Assembly (NCBI RefSeq): GCF_002088975.1
Contig: NZ_NCST01000112.1
Coordinates: 1 to 64,000, forward strand
Source of the DNA: Henriciella aquimarina
Lineage (GTDB): Bacteria; Pseudomonadota; Alphaproteobacteria; Caulobacterales; Hyphomonadaceae
Reading direction: 5' to 3'
Length of the DNA stretch: 64,000 bases
The translations under genes and the position numbers were made by a program. This document shows positions 37,283-46,143 of the stretch, piece after piece; the first letter of the stretch is position 1; every line of letters starts with the position of its first letter. The notes under the pieces were generated by a model. That model saw nothing but the letters and a program-made list of their open reading frames with translations, did not search any database and had not been told where the DNA came from.

Positions 37283-38913
37283 CAGGCCGGATCCGCGGGA
37301 AGCGGTGTCTTGCCCAGGATGTGGTCGGCTGCCTTCTCCGCCAGCATCAGTGTCGGCGCGTTGATGTTGCCATTGGTGATGTTCGGGAAGACCGAGGAAT
37401 CCACCACACGCAAGCCCTCCACGCCGATGACTCGGCATTCCGGATCGACAACAGCCTCCGGGTCATCCGGGCTGCCCATCCGGCAAGTGCCGCAGGGATG
37501 ATAGGCGCTTTCGACTTCTTGCGCCACGAAGGCGTCGACATCGTCATCGCTCATGCAGTCAGCGCCAGGCGCGATCTCACCGCCGCCATAGGCTTTCAGG
37601 GCGGGCTGGGAAAAGATCTCGCGCGTCAGGCGCACACAGGCGCGGAAAGCTTTCCAGTCTGCTTCGCTCGACATGTAGTTGAACTGGATGGATGGGGCCG
37701 CAAGCGGGTCTGCCGATCTCAGCCGCACATGCCCGCGTGCTGTGGTGCGTCCCGGCCCGATATGCGCCTGGAAACCGTGCGCGCGCACCGGCTGACTGCC
37801 ATCATAACGGATCGCCGCGGGCAGGAAATGATACTGCGCGTCCGGGTACTCCGCCGCCTCGTCCAGCCGGACAAAGCCGGCAGTTTCGAAGTGATTGCTC
37901 GCGCCGATCCCGGTCTGTGTCAGTAGCCATTGCAGCCCGGCGAGCCCCTTGCTGAAGGGATTCATATAGCGGCGCAGCGTGATCGGTTCGGTGCAGCGCA
38001 TCTGGAGATAGATTTCCAGATGGTCCTGCAGGTTCTTTCCAACGCCCCGTCGCTCGCTGACCGTGTCGATGCCGAATGGCGTCAGCTCCTCAGGCGCGCC
38101 CACCCCGGAGAGCATGAGTAGTTTTGCCGAGTTGAAGACCGAGGCGCTGAGGATGACTTCCTTGCGGGCAAGCAACAGACGCCGCTTGCCCTTGTGCAGC
38201 AGCTCCACGCCGGTCGCCTTGTCGCCCTTCCACAGGATGCGGCAGGCCAGCCCACGATAGAGCGTGAGGTTGTCCCGGCCGAGGGCGGGTTTCAGATAGG
38301 CATTTGCCGCCGACCAGCGCCGGCCTTTCCAGATGGTCTGGTCCATCGGGCCGAAGCCGTCCTGGTGGAGACCGTTGCAGTCTTGCGTCCTTTGGAAACC
38401 AGCTTCCTGGGCGGCCGCCATAAAGGCCTGGTCCAGCGGATGCTGCTGCTTCGGTACCGTGACGTGCATCGGTCCGTCCGTACCGCGAATGGCGGGATCG
38501 GCCCCCTCGACATTTTCCAGTCGGCGAAAATAGGGCTTCACATGCCGCCCGCTCCAGCCCTCTGCGCCCTTTTCGGCCCAGCCATCGAAGTCCTTCGCAT
38601 TGCCGCGGATATAAACAAGACCGTTGATCGAGGAGGAGCCGCCCAGAACCTTGCCACGCGGGGCCGCCAGTTCCCGGCCGCCAAGGTGCGGCTCGGGCTC
38701 GCTACGATAGCCCCAGTCATAGCGTTTCATGTTCATCGGATAGGAGAGGGCGGCCGGCATCTGGATGAAGGGACCGATATCAGAGCCGCCATATTCGAGC
38801 AGGGCAACCTCATGCGTCCCGGATTCCGACAGGCGGTTTGCCAGGACACAGCCTGCCGATCCAGCTCCAACCACAACGTAGTCGGCTGTGCCGATTTCAA
38901 TCGATCTGGCCAT
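37282..38913 (-). CDS. GMC oxidoreductase, choline-dehydrogenase (BetA)-like
   Basis: A 543-residue FAD enzyme: dinucleotide motif GAGSAGCVLANRL (17-29), GMC signature GGSSSINGLVYIRG, and the active-site ending HPCGTCRMG and NGNINAPT. The segments NHFETAGF, QYHFLPAAIRYDGS, FNYMSSEADW and TREIFSQPALKAY strongly recall E. coli BetA. It probably oxidises an alcohol to an aldehyde and gives electrons to the membrane chain; choline itself is not shown, because many alkanol and polyethylene-glycol dehydrogenases share the fold. Two bases separate it from the PhyH gene; it overlaps the MFS gene. A BetB-like enzyme lies at 42225. Confidence 0.9.
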   Translation of the reverse strand: MARSIEIGTADYVVVGAGSAGCVLANRLSESGTHEVALLEYGGSDIGPFIQMPAALSYPMNMKRYDWGYRSEPEPHLGGRELAAPRGKVLGGSSSINGLVYIRGNAKDFDGWAEKGAEGWSGRHVKPYFRRLENVEGADPAIRGTDGPMHVTVPKQQHPLDQAFMAAAQEAGFQRTQDCNGLHQDGFGPMDQTIWKGRRWSAANAYLKPALGRDNLTLYRGLACRILWKGDKATGVELLHKGKRRLLLARKEVILSASVFNSAKLLMLSGVGAPEELTPFGIDTVSERRGVGKNLQDHLEIYLQMRCTEPITLRRYMNPFSKGLAGLQWLLTQTGIGASNHFETAGFVRLDEAAEYPDAQYHFLPAAIRYDGSQPVRAHGFQAHIGPGRTTARGHVRLRSADPLAAPSIQFNYMSSEADWKAFRACVRLTREIFSQPALKAYGGGEIAPGADCMSDDDVDAFVAQEVESAYHPCGTCRMGSPDDPEAVVDPECRVIGVEGLRVVDSSVFPNITNGNINAPTLMLAEKAADHILGKTPLPADPA

Positions 38914-38915
38914 GA

Positions 38916-39749
38916 CTATCCGCCCAGAAGCGCGCGCGGGCTTCCGACTTCGTACATGTTGATCTGGCCTCCGCCCCGGCTCGTCCCGTCATAAATGTCG
39001 TAACCGAGCAGGCTCTGGGCACGCTTGGGCAGCTTGCGGACTTTCTCCAGCGGAACGCCAAGCCAGCTGTTCTCTACGGGAACGAGCCAGCCATGACAGT
39101 ACGACACCGACAGGCCGCGCCGCGGCACGCCGCTGACATTCCGGCCGCCACCATGGATCGTCTGGCCAGTGAAGATGGCGGCAGAGCCGGGTGACATTAC
39201 GGCTTGTGTGGTCTCTTCTGGCGTGGGCTCACGGTCACGGGCCCATTTATGGCTCCCGGGCACAACCACGGTCGCCCCGTTCTCGGCTGTGTAGTCGCTG
39301 AGCGCGATCATCACATTGATGGCCAGTGGCGCTGCCGATTGGGCGGCGCGGGGCCAGGAATCATCGTCGCGGTGTATCGGCTGGGCAGCTTCCCCGCCAC
39401 GGATCTCGATCAACTCGGCTGAGCTGAGGCGGTAATCGGTGCAGTTGGGTTTGAGTTGCTGATCCATGACCGAGAGGATGCGAGGGTCGACCAGCACGTC
39501 GACAAAACTTTCAGACTTGTCGGCGATGGCATGCAGGCGCACCGTGTAAGCGCCGAGAAAGCCATCATACATGCTCTTCAGCTCGCGCGGTTTGCAGGCC
39601 TCGATATGGGGCTGCAGCTCTTCGTTGAGCGCGGCTACGAGATCCGGCGCCAGGAAGTCCTCGACGATGACTACGCCATCGTCTTCCAGCGCTTTGCTGA
39701 TGTCCTCGCCAGAAGACGCGCCTGACAGTCGCTTCACGGTCGCACCCAT
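38916..39749 (-). CDS. Phytanoyl-CoA dioxygenase (PhyH)-family Fe(II)/2-oxoglutarate enzyme
   Basis: A 277-residue non-heme iron oxygenase. Iron ligands are H126 and D128 (HRDD) and the distal H199 (TIHGGG); R210 or R211 probably binds 2-oxoglutarate. The family hydroxylates varied substrates including acyl-CoAs and ectoine. It is first in the PhyH-GMC-MFS operon, so it probably hydroxylates the imported compound or opens a bond such as C-N or C-P before oxidation; this is inference. ATG 39749 follows TGGAGG. The region upstream is shared with the divergent TetR 1. Confidence 0.87.
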   Translation of the reverse strand: MGATVKRLSGASSGEDISKALEDDGVVIVEDFLAPDLVAALNEELQPHIEACKPRELKSMYDGFLGAYTVRLHAIADKSESFVDVLVDPRILSVMDQQLKPNCTDYRLSSAELIEIRGGEAAQPIHRDDDSWPRAAQSAAPLAINVMIALSDYTAENGATVVVPGSHKWARDREPTPEETTQAVMSPGSAAIFTGQTIHGGGRNVSGVPRRGLSVSYCHGWLVPVENSWLGVPLEKVRKLPKRAQSLLGYDIYDGTSRGGGQINMYEVGSPRALLGG

Positions 39750-39814
39750 TCGAATTCCTCCAGGTGATCTTTGCTTATCGAATGACACTTTTCCAGAATG
39801 GGCGAAAAAAAGTA

Positions 39815-39840
39815 AATGGTCAAGCAATTACATTTATGCT
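39815..39840. promoter_or_regulatory. Operator-like site A with CAATTACATTT core
   Basis: AAGCA-N10-TGCTT forms an inverted repeat at 39822-39841 around CAATTACATTT (39825-39835). The same 11-mer occurs inverted (AAATGTAATTG) at 42147-42157 in the other divergent promoter region of this locus. It lies between PhyH and TetR 1 and is a likely site for one of the two BetI-like regulators. Confidence 0.5.
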
Positions 39841-39942
39841 TCGCTGCCTGGTAAGTCGCGTTTGGCAGGCACAGACTTTTCTTTGGGAGTAGGCGGGCCT
39901 ATGCGAGAGACAGGGTGCATCCACAACAACCGACCGGGGGTC

Positions 39943-40551
39943 ATGTCGACACAGCCGCGCCAACGACGCCATCGCGATGAAAGCCAGAGACATCTGGTCG
40001 ATGCGACGATTTCGGCGATCTACAAGCATGGCTTCCATGAGGCCACAGCCCAGAGGATTGCCGAAGAGGCGGGCCTCTCGGCGGGCAATATCCACTATCA
40101 TTTCGGTTCCAAGGAAGAGCTGTTCGCCGCGGCTATGCGTCAACTCATGTCCGATATCAGCGACACGCTCGTCTATGAGCTTGGCAAGGCCGACACGCCG
40201 CTGGCGCGGGCGCATGCCATCATCCATGCCAACCTCTCCGAGCCGCTCTACACCCACCGCAACTGCTTTGTCTGGCTTCAGTTCTGGTCCGAGACGGCCC
40301 GTTCTGAAGAGCTCGCCCGGCTCGAGCGCATCAATGCCCAGCGCTTCCACCGCAATCTCCTCGATGCCCTGAGCAAATTGCTGGACCGTCCGGATGCGGA
40401 GAAAATCGTGCAGGAACTGGTCGCCATGGTCGATGGGCTCTGGATCCGCAAGGCCCAGCACAATGAGGCCGTCACCCCCGAAGCCGCGCGGGCCATCGTC
40501 TTCGCCTATCTCGAACGCCGGCTCGGCCCGGCCGCAGGGCAGGGGAGCTGA
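39943..40551 (+). CDS. TetR-family regulator, BetI-like (TetR 1)
   Basis: A 202-residue repressor with an N-terminal helix-turn-helix (about residues 15-60, ATAQRIAEEAGLSAGNIHYHFGSKEELF) and a helical effector domain that resembles BetI, including the WLQFWSE segment and the VDGLW motif near the C-terminus. ATG 39943 after GGGGG is preferred, though ATG 39901 is also in frame. The stop is 5 bp before TetR 2. It is divergent from PhyH-GMC-MFS. Confidence 0.86.
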   Translation: MSTQPRQRRHRDESQRHLVDATISAIYKHGFHEATAQRIAEEAGLSAGNIHYHFGSKEELFAAAMRQLMSDISDTLVYELGKADTPLARAHAIIHANLSEPLYTHRNCFVWLQFWSETARSEELARLERINAQRFHRNLLDALSKLLDRPDAEKIVQELVAMVDGLWIRKAQHNEAVTPEAARAIVFAYLERRLGPAAGQGS

Positions 40552-40556
40552 AAGCT

Positions 40557-41135
40557 ATGGGGCGGGCAGAGAAGAAACTGTTGCGCAAGCAGAGCCTGAT
40601 CGAGGCGACGGTCATCTGCGTGAACAAGTATGGCTATGCGCAGTCGACCATCCAGCGGATCGCCGCAGAAGCCGGCCTGACGGGCGGGACGATCTATCGT
40701 CACTTCAACAATAAGCGCGACCTCTTCGAGGCGACGATGCGCCACTTGCTGAAGCTCGTCCTGGCTGAAGAGCACGCGGCAGTGGCCAAAGCCCGCAATG
40801 ACACTGACCGGCTCAAGGCCGTTGTTTCATCCAAGTTCGCGCCGGGCCTTTTCAATTCCGCCTTCTGCACCGTCTGGCTACACTTCTGGGCGCATGCGCA
40901 ATCCCATTCGGCTTTCTCGCGGATCGAGCGGTTGAGCGACCGCCTTCTGCATCGCAGTTTGAACCGCTACGCGCGCCGGATCATGCCGCCGGAAGAGGCT
41001 GCGGGTTTTGTCGACGAAATCTCATTGATCGTCGACGGGCTCTGGATCGCCCACGCCCAGCGGGGCTCCGAGCTGACAGCTCACGCCGCCAATGAGGTCG
41101 CCCAAGGCTGCCTGACGGCGAGACTTGGGCGATAG
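40557..41135 (+). CDS. TetR-family regulator, BetI-like (TetR 2)
   Basis: A 192-residue paralogue of TetR 1 in the same operon. The DNA-binding part has STIQRIAAEAGLTGGTIYRHFNNKRDLFEATMRHL and the effector domain keeps WLHFWAH and IVDGLW, both seen in BetI. BetI senses choline, so a quaternary amine or a related alcohol is a reasonable guess. ATG 40557 follows GGGGAG. It converges on the dehydrogenase gene with 10 bp between stops. Confidence 0.88.
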   Translation: MGRAEKKLLRKQSLIEATVICVNKYGYAQSTIQRIAAEAGLTGGTIYRHFNNKRDLFEATMRHLLKLVLAEEHAAVAKARNDTDRLKAVVSSKFAPGLFNSAFCTVWLHFWAHAQSHSAFSRIERLSDRLLHRSLNRYARRIMPPEEAAGFVDEISLIVDGLWIAHAQRGSELTAHAANEVAQGCLTARLGR

Positions 41136-41145
41136 GCCTCCAACC

Positions 41146-42057
41146 TCAGACTTCCCAGTGCAGCGGCCAGTCGCCCTCCAGGCGCAGGTCTTCTCCGACC
41201 GCATCCTCGATCAGCTTGGCGACGTGAAGCTCGCCGGCTTCGCCGCCATAGGCGTTGGCGGCATCGGCAAAGCGTTCGCGTACGCGGGAGCCGATCGGGA
41301 TCGGCACATTGCCCCGCTCGGCGAGCGCTGCGCACAGGCGCAAATCCTTGAGGCAGAGGTCGAGGGTGAAGGACGGGTCGTAATGGCCTGCAAAGATGGA
41401 GGGCGCATCATGGTGCGCGACGAAGCTGTCGCCCACGCTGTCCTTGATCGCATCCCACAGCACGTCCAGCGGTACACCGGCCCGGCGGCCGAGCATCAGT
41501 CCTTCGCCAATCACGGCGGCATGGGTGAACCAGAGATAGTTGGTCACAAGCTTCACCGCATTCCCGGTTCCGAGCTTGCCGCAGCGGATAACGCGACCCA
41601 TGCGGGAAAGAATGGGCTCGACAGTGTCGAGCACATCCTCATCGCCGCCGGCAAACAGGGTGAGCTCACCGCGCCGGGCGCCATCGACGGCCCCGGTGAC
41701 CGGCGAGTCGACCGTTTTCACGCCCAGTTTTGCAGCTTGTTCGGCCAGTTCGATGACGAGGCCGGCATCATTGGTGGTGGTGTCCACCCAGATCGTACCT
41801 TCGCCCAGGCCTTCGAAAACACCATTCTTGCCGCGCATCACGCGGTCGACGACATCCGGCTTGGGCAGGGAGGTGATCAGTATGTCGACATCGCGGGCGC
41901 ACTCTGCCGCTGTTCCAGCCCAGCTGGCACCGTTCTCGATGTGCTGGGCGGCGCGCTGCTTGTCGATGTCGTGCACTTTCAGCTCGAGGCCCGAGCGTAG
42001 CAGCACCATGGCCATGTTGGCGCCCATATTTCCGAGACCGATAAATCCAATACGCAT
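41146..42057 (-). CDS. 3-Hydroxyisobutyrate dehydrogenase-family NAD(P) enzyme
   Basis: A 303-residue beta-hydroxyacid dehydrogenase: nucleotide motif GFIGLGNMG (4-12), the substrate loop DSPVTGA (117-123) and the catalytic K169 in GNAVKLVTN. The family oxidises 3-hydroxyisobutyrate, tartronate semialdehyde, 6-phosphogluconate and similar beta-hydroxy acids. Here it probably acts after the aldehyde dehydrogenase. ATG 42057 follows CAGGAGAGGGG. It is divergent from the aldehyde dehydrogenase gene. Confidence 0.9.
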   Translation of the reverse strand: MRIGFIGLGNMGANMAMVLLRSGLELKVHDIDKQRAAQHIENGASWAGTAAECARDVDILITSLPKPDVVDRVMRGKNGVFEGLGEGTIWVDTTTNDAGLVIELAEQAAKLGVKTVDSPVTGAVDGARRGELTLFAGGDEDVLDTVEPILSRMGRVIRCGKLGTGNAVKLVTNYLWFTHAAVIGEGLMLGRRAGVPLDVLWDAIKDSVGDSFVAHHDAPSIFAGHYDPSFTLDLCLKDLRLCAALAERGNVPIPIGSRVRERFADAANAYGGEAGELHVAKLIEDAVGEDLRLEGDWPLHWEV

Positions 42058-42134
42058 GATTCCCCTCTCCTGACTGGCTGGCCGGCTGGTGCATTCACGC
42101 CCAGGCCGGGCTTTCGCGTGGATGTCTCTGGCAC

Positions 42135-42165
42135 ATGCAATTGACAAAATGTAATTGTACGTGCA
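42135..42165. promoter_or_regulatory. Operator-like site B with AAATGTAATTG core
   Basis: CAATT-N10-AATTG (42138-42157) is an inverted repeat containing AAATGTAATTG (42147-42157), shared with site A at 39825-39835 in opposite orientation. The site lies between the divergent dehydrogenase (42057) and aldehyde dehydrogenase (42225) genes. Confidence 0.5.
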
Positions 42166-42224
42166 GTTATTTTTGGAGAGCTAATCGACCAAACAGGAAT
42201 CCGCAAGGAAAAAGGAAGCGCGAC

Positions 42225-43682
42225 GTGAGCTACGCCATAGACTTGTTCATCGACGGCCAACGCGTGAGCGGAGAGGGCGAAACGGAGTTTATCTGCCGTA
42301 ATCCGGCGACCGGCGGAGAGATCGGCCGGTTCCGGGAAGCGAGCCCCGCCCAGATTGAAGCGGCCATCGAGTCCGCCACGAAGGCCCAGCGCGAATGGGC
42401 GGCCATGCCGGCCGAAGAGCGGGGCCGTATCCTCCGCAGGGCGGCCAGCCTTCTGCGAGCTTCCAATGACGAGCTCGCCCGCATCGAGGTGCAAGACACC
42501 GGCAAGCCGATTGCCGAAGCCAGCGTAGTGGATGTCCAGACAGGCGCCGATGCGATCGAGCATTATGCCAATCTCGCCGGCAGCCTGGCGGGTGAATACC
42601 AGGATTTCGGCTACGGCTTCTACTATACGCGCCGCGAGCCGCTGGGCGTTTGCGCCGGCCTCGGGGCCTGGAACTATCCGCTCCAGATCGCCTGCTGGAA
42701 GTCCGCTCCAGCGCTCGCTGCAGGCAATGCGATGATCTTCAAGCCGTCGGAGCTCACCCCGATCAATGCCGTCACCCTTGCCGAGATCTATTGCGAGGCC
42801 GGCATGCCACCCGGCGTGTTCAATGTACTCCAGGGCGAGCGCAATCCGGGGGCGGCCCTTGCCGCGCATCCCGGCGTGGCCAAGGTCTCGCTGACGGGCA
42901 GCGCGCCGACCGGGCGCAAGGTCATGGAGGCAGCCTCACCGCGCCTGAAGGAGGTGTCCCTTGAGCTTGGCGGCAAATCTCCGCTGATCATTTTTGACGA
43001 TGCCGACCCCGAATATGGCGCACGTCTCGCCATGTATGCGAACTTCCTGACCCAGGGCGAAATCTGCGCCAATGGCACGCGGGTCTTCGTCCATGCCGAC
43101 ATCTATGACGCCGTGCTGCAAGAGATCGTGAAGCGTACAGAAACGCTGAAAGTCGGCGCCCCGGATGATCCGGACACCCAGATCGGGGCACTCATCTCCG
43201 AAGATCACCTTGGCGTCGTGAATGGCTTCGTGGATCGGGCACGACAAGCCGGTGCTAAAGTCCTTTGCGGCGGACACCGTGTCGAGGTGCCGGGCCACGA
43301 GAAGGGCGCCTTCTACGCCCCGACCGTCATCGCCGACAGCACCGACGAGATGGAGCATGTCCGCGAGGAGATTTTCGGGCCGGTCATGACCGTTCTGAAA
43401 TTCGAGACCGAGGAGGAGGTTGTCGCCCGCGCCAACCAGTCAGACTATGGCTTGGCGGGCGGCGTGGTGACGAAGGACCTGGTGCGCGCCCACCGCGTCG
43501 CCGCAAACGTCCAGACCGGCATGTTCTGGATCAACACCTATCAGGCCCAGCCCATGCAGATCCCGTTTGGCGGCTACAAGCAGTCCGGGATCGGCCGTGA
43601 GAATGGCTGGGACGTCCTCGATGAATACACCCAGAAGAAGAGCGTCTTCGTGCAGATGAAGCCCGAAGACCTTCCGTTCTGA
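42225..43682 (+). CDS. Aldehyde dehydrogenase, betaine-aldehyde-dehydrogenase (BetB)-like
   Basis: A 485-residue NAD(P)+-dependent enzyme with N150 (GAWNYP), the cofactor loop LTGSAPTG (223-230), E247 (LELGG) and catalytic C281 (GEICANGT). Segments AWNYPLQIACWKSAPALAAG and PFGGYKQSGIGRENG are those of BetB. It should convert an aldehyde, perhaps the product of the BetA-like enzyme, to the acid. The start is GTG 42225 after AAGGAAAAAGGA. The TonB receptor 2 gene follows 55 bp downstream on the same strand. Confidence 0.92.
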   Translation: MSYAIDLFIDGQRVSGEGETEFICRNPATGGEIGRFREASPAQIEAAIESATKAQREWAAMPAEERGRILRRAASLLRASNDELARIEVQDTGKPIAEASVVDVQTGADAIEHYANLAGSLAGEYQDFGYGFYYTRREPLGVCAGLGAWNYPLQIACWKSAPALAAGNAMIFKPSELTPINAVTLAEIYCEAGMPPGVFNVLQGERNPGAALAAHPGVAKVSLTGSAPTGRKVMEAASPRLKEVSLELGGKSPLIIFDDADPEYGARLAMYANFLTQGEICANGTRVFVHADIYDAVLQEIVKRTETLKVGAPDDPDTQIGALISEDHLGVVNGFVDRARQAGAKVLCGGHRVEVPGHEKGAFYAPTVIADSTDEMEHVREEIFGPVMTVLKFETEEEVVARANQSDYGLAGGVVTKDLVRAHRVAANVQTGMFWINTYQAQPMQIPFGGYKQSGIGRENGWDVLDEYTQKKSVFVQMKPEDLPF

Positions 43683-43737
43683 TGCTTTCACTCACCCTAG
43701 AAACTTTTACACCGCAACGCGGATCCGGGAGGACAGT

Positions 43738-46065
43738 ATGAAGACCATAGATCGATTGCCCCTGATGGCGGGGGCGGCATCCAGCCTTGTCCTGTCGATG
43801 GCCGCGCCCGCCTTGGCGCAGGAGACGGGCCAGGAAGATGGCCGCAACCGCGTCCTGCAAACCGTCCAGGTCACCGCCGAGCGCCGCGAAGCCTCGCAGC
43901 AGGATGTGCCGGTCACTGTGGCCACCGTCGATGAGCGTATGCTGAGCGAGGGGGATTATCGCACGAGCGAGGATCTCGCCCAGCAGGTTCCCGGCCTCCA
44001 GATCAAATCCTCCTTCTCGGCCTCCAACCCGACCATTTTCATCCGCGGCGTCGGGATCAATGACTTCAATCCCGCCAATAGCGGCGCAATCGGCGTCATG
44101 GTCGACGACATGTTCTACAACTCGACCACCGGCCAGCTCTTCCAGTTGTTCGATCTCGACCGCGTCGAAGTCCTCAAGGGGCCGCAAGGCACGCTTTACG
44201 GACGCAACACGACCGGCGGTGTTCTGAGCGTTTACACCAAGGAACCCGGTTTCGAGCCGGGCGGCTATGTCAGCGCGACCTATGGCCGGTTCAATCAGCT
44301 CGACCTCGAGGGCGCAGTTACCCTGCCGGTGAGCGACAAGCTCGCCTTCCGCGTTTCCGGTGTCTCCAATACGCGCGATGGCACGCGCGATATTGCCTTC
44401 CCGGATGGGACGAGCACGGAAAAGAATGATGTCGATTTCCAGGCGGCCCGTCTGCAGATGCTGTTCGAGCCGACCAGTGCCCTCAAAATCCTCGGCAAGA
44501 TCGAATACGGCAAGAGCAGCGCCACCTCGCGCTCCTATGAAAGCCAGGGCCTGATTAACTATTCGAACGGCCAGTACGGGCTTGCCGACTATGACGGCGT
44601 CTGCGGCGGGCGAGGGGCGGCGGTCTGTGGCGATGCTTTCGGCTATGTCGATGATCCGGACCCGTATTCCGGCGCTGAAAACCTCAAGGATACGCCGGAA
44701 GAGGTCGAGGCTTTCACTGCGAACCTGCAGGTGGAATGGGATCTTGGCAGTTTCGAGCTGACCTCGGTGACAGGCTATCTCGATACTGACCGCGAAGCGA
44801 TCCTGGAAGTCGATGCCTCGCCCAACCGCTTGGTCGAGGAATACATCAATGATGGTTCCGAACAGTTCAGCCAGGAGGTGCGTCTGGCCTCGCAATGGGA
44901 AGGACCGATGAGCCTGATCATGGGCGCCTTCTATCTGCAGGACGAGCTGACAGGGCAGGATTCCTTCGAGCTGCTGGCTGGCGCGAACCCGACGCCGGGA
45001 ACGCCTTATTTCGATGCGGTGAACTTCATCCTGCGCACCGACCGCTTTTATACCCAGAAGACCGACACGTTCGCCGTCTTTGCCCAGTCGGACTATGAGC
45101 TGACTGACCGGCTGACGGCGACGCTCGGCGCACGCTTTACCTGGGAAGATCGTGAGCTTGACCACGTCGCCTATGCCGGGCCGGTCGATGCGGTGCCGCT
45201 GGACGGCGACATGCCGGTCTATGCCAGGCTGCTGGATACTTCCAGCTTCGAGACCGACAAGCTGACCTTCGAGGAGCCGACCTTCCGGGCCGCGCTCTCC
45301 TATGATGTCAGCGACGATGTGATGCTCTTTGGCTCGGTTTCGCGCGGCTTCAAGAGCGGCGGTTTCAATACCGGTGCGACCTCTGATCCGATCGAAGCCT
45401 CTGTCGTGAAGCCGGAAAAGCTTATGGCGTATGAGGTCGGCATCAAGTCGGAATGGTTTGACCGCACGCTGCGGGCGAATGCCTCGGCCTTCTATTACGA
45501 CTATACCGACCTGCAGGTCTTCGGCCTCGCGCCGGGGGCTGTCCCGACACAGACCCTGTTCAACGCCGATGAGGCTGAAATCAAGGGTCTTGAATTCGAC
45601 CTGACGGCCGTGCCGGCTTCCGGCCTCGAGCTGTCACTGGCCGGAACGTATCTCGATGCCGAGTATACCGATTTCGTCACGCCGATCGGCCAGGACTTCT
45701 CGGGCAACACCATGGTGGCCGCGCCCGAATGGAGCCTTGTCGCGCGCGGGCGCTATGAGACCGGGCCGATCTGGGGCGATCTCGGCCTCGTGGCCAGTGC
45801 GGACGCGACCTATACCGGCGACCAGTACTTCGACACCCAGAACACGGCACGTCTCGGCCAGGACGCTTACTGGCTCGCCAATGCCCGCCTCGCCCTGCGG
45901 CCGCAAGGCGGTCGCTGGGAGCTCGCAGCTTTCGTGAAGAATCTGGCCGACGAAGAGTACCTGGTCGATGCGTTCGATGTCTCGGATTTCGGCTTTGACG
46001 AGCTCGTCTATGGTGACCCGCGGACCTACGGTATCAGCCTGACCTACAGGTTCGGCAGTGGTTAA
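43738..46065 (+). CDS. TonB-dependent receptor 2
   Basis: A 775-residue outer-membrane receptor without an STN domain: signal peptide ending PALAQ (about residue 26), TonB box region (TVQVTAERRE), plug (about 45-150, DRVEVLKGPQGTLYGRNTTGG) and barrel ending SLTYRFGSG. The plug pattern is of the broad sphingomonad/caulobacter type that imports carbohydrates, aromatics or siderophores. GGGAGGACAGT precedes the ATG. It is likely co-transcribed with the aldehyde dehydrogenase and provides outer-membrane entry for the locus. Confidence 0.92.
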   Translation: MKTIDRLPLMAGAASSLVLSMAAPALAQETGQEDGRNRVLQTVQVTAERREASQQDVPVTVATVDERMLSEGDYRTSEDLAQQVPGLQIKSSFSASNPTIFIRGVGINDFNPANSGAIGVMVDDMFYNSTTGQLFQLFDLDRVEVLKGPQGTLYGRNTTGGVLSVYTKEPGFEPGGYVSATYGRFNQLDLEGAVTLPVSDKLAFRVSGVSNTRDGTRDIAFPDGTSTEKNDVDFQAARLQMLFEPTSALKILGKIEYGKSSATSRSYESQGLINYSNGQYGLADYDGVCGGRGAAVCGDAFGYVDDPDPYSGAENLKDTPEEVEAFTANLQVEWDLGSFELTSVTGYLDTDREAILEVDASPNRLVEEYINDGSEQFSQEVRLASQWEGPMSLIMGAFYLQDELTGQDSFELLAGANPTPGTPYFDAVNFILRTDRFYTQKTDTFAVFAQSDYELTDRLTATLGARFTWEDRELDHVAYAGPVDAVPLDGDMPVYARLLDTSSFETDKLTFEEPTFRAALSYDVSDDVMLFGSVSRGFKSGGFNTGATSDPIEASVVKPEKLMAYEVGIKSEWFDRTLRANASAFYYDYTDLQVFGLAPGAVPTQTLFNADEAEIKGLEFDLTAVPASGLELSLAGTYLDAEYTDFVTPIGQDFSGNTMVAAPEWSLVARGRYETGPIWGDLGLVASADATYTGDQYFDTQNTARLGQDAYWLANARLALRPQGGRWELAAFVKNLADEEYLVDAFDVSDFGFDELVYGDPRTYGISLTYRFGSG

Positions 46066-46072
46066 CCGGCCA

Positions 46073-46105
46073 TGCCCCTTCCTTGGCAGCCTGCCGGGAG
46101 GGGCA
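46073..46105. terminator. Hairpin between convergent receptor 2 and cytochrome b561 genes
   Basis: TGCCCCTTCC at 46073-46082 pairs with GGGAGGGGCA at 46096-46105 (one G-T pair). It has no strong T-run, so termination is inferred from position. Confidence 0.4.
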
Positions 46106-46143
46106 AGCCACCGGATCGTGTCCGGCGGTGAAATGCCGAAGCG

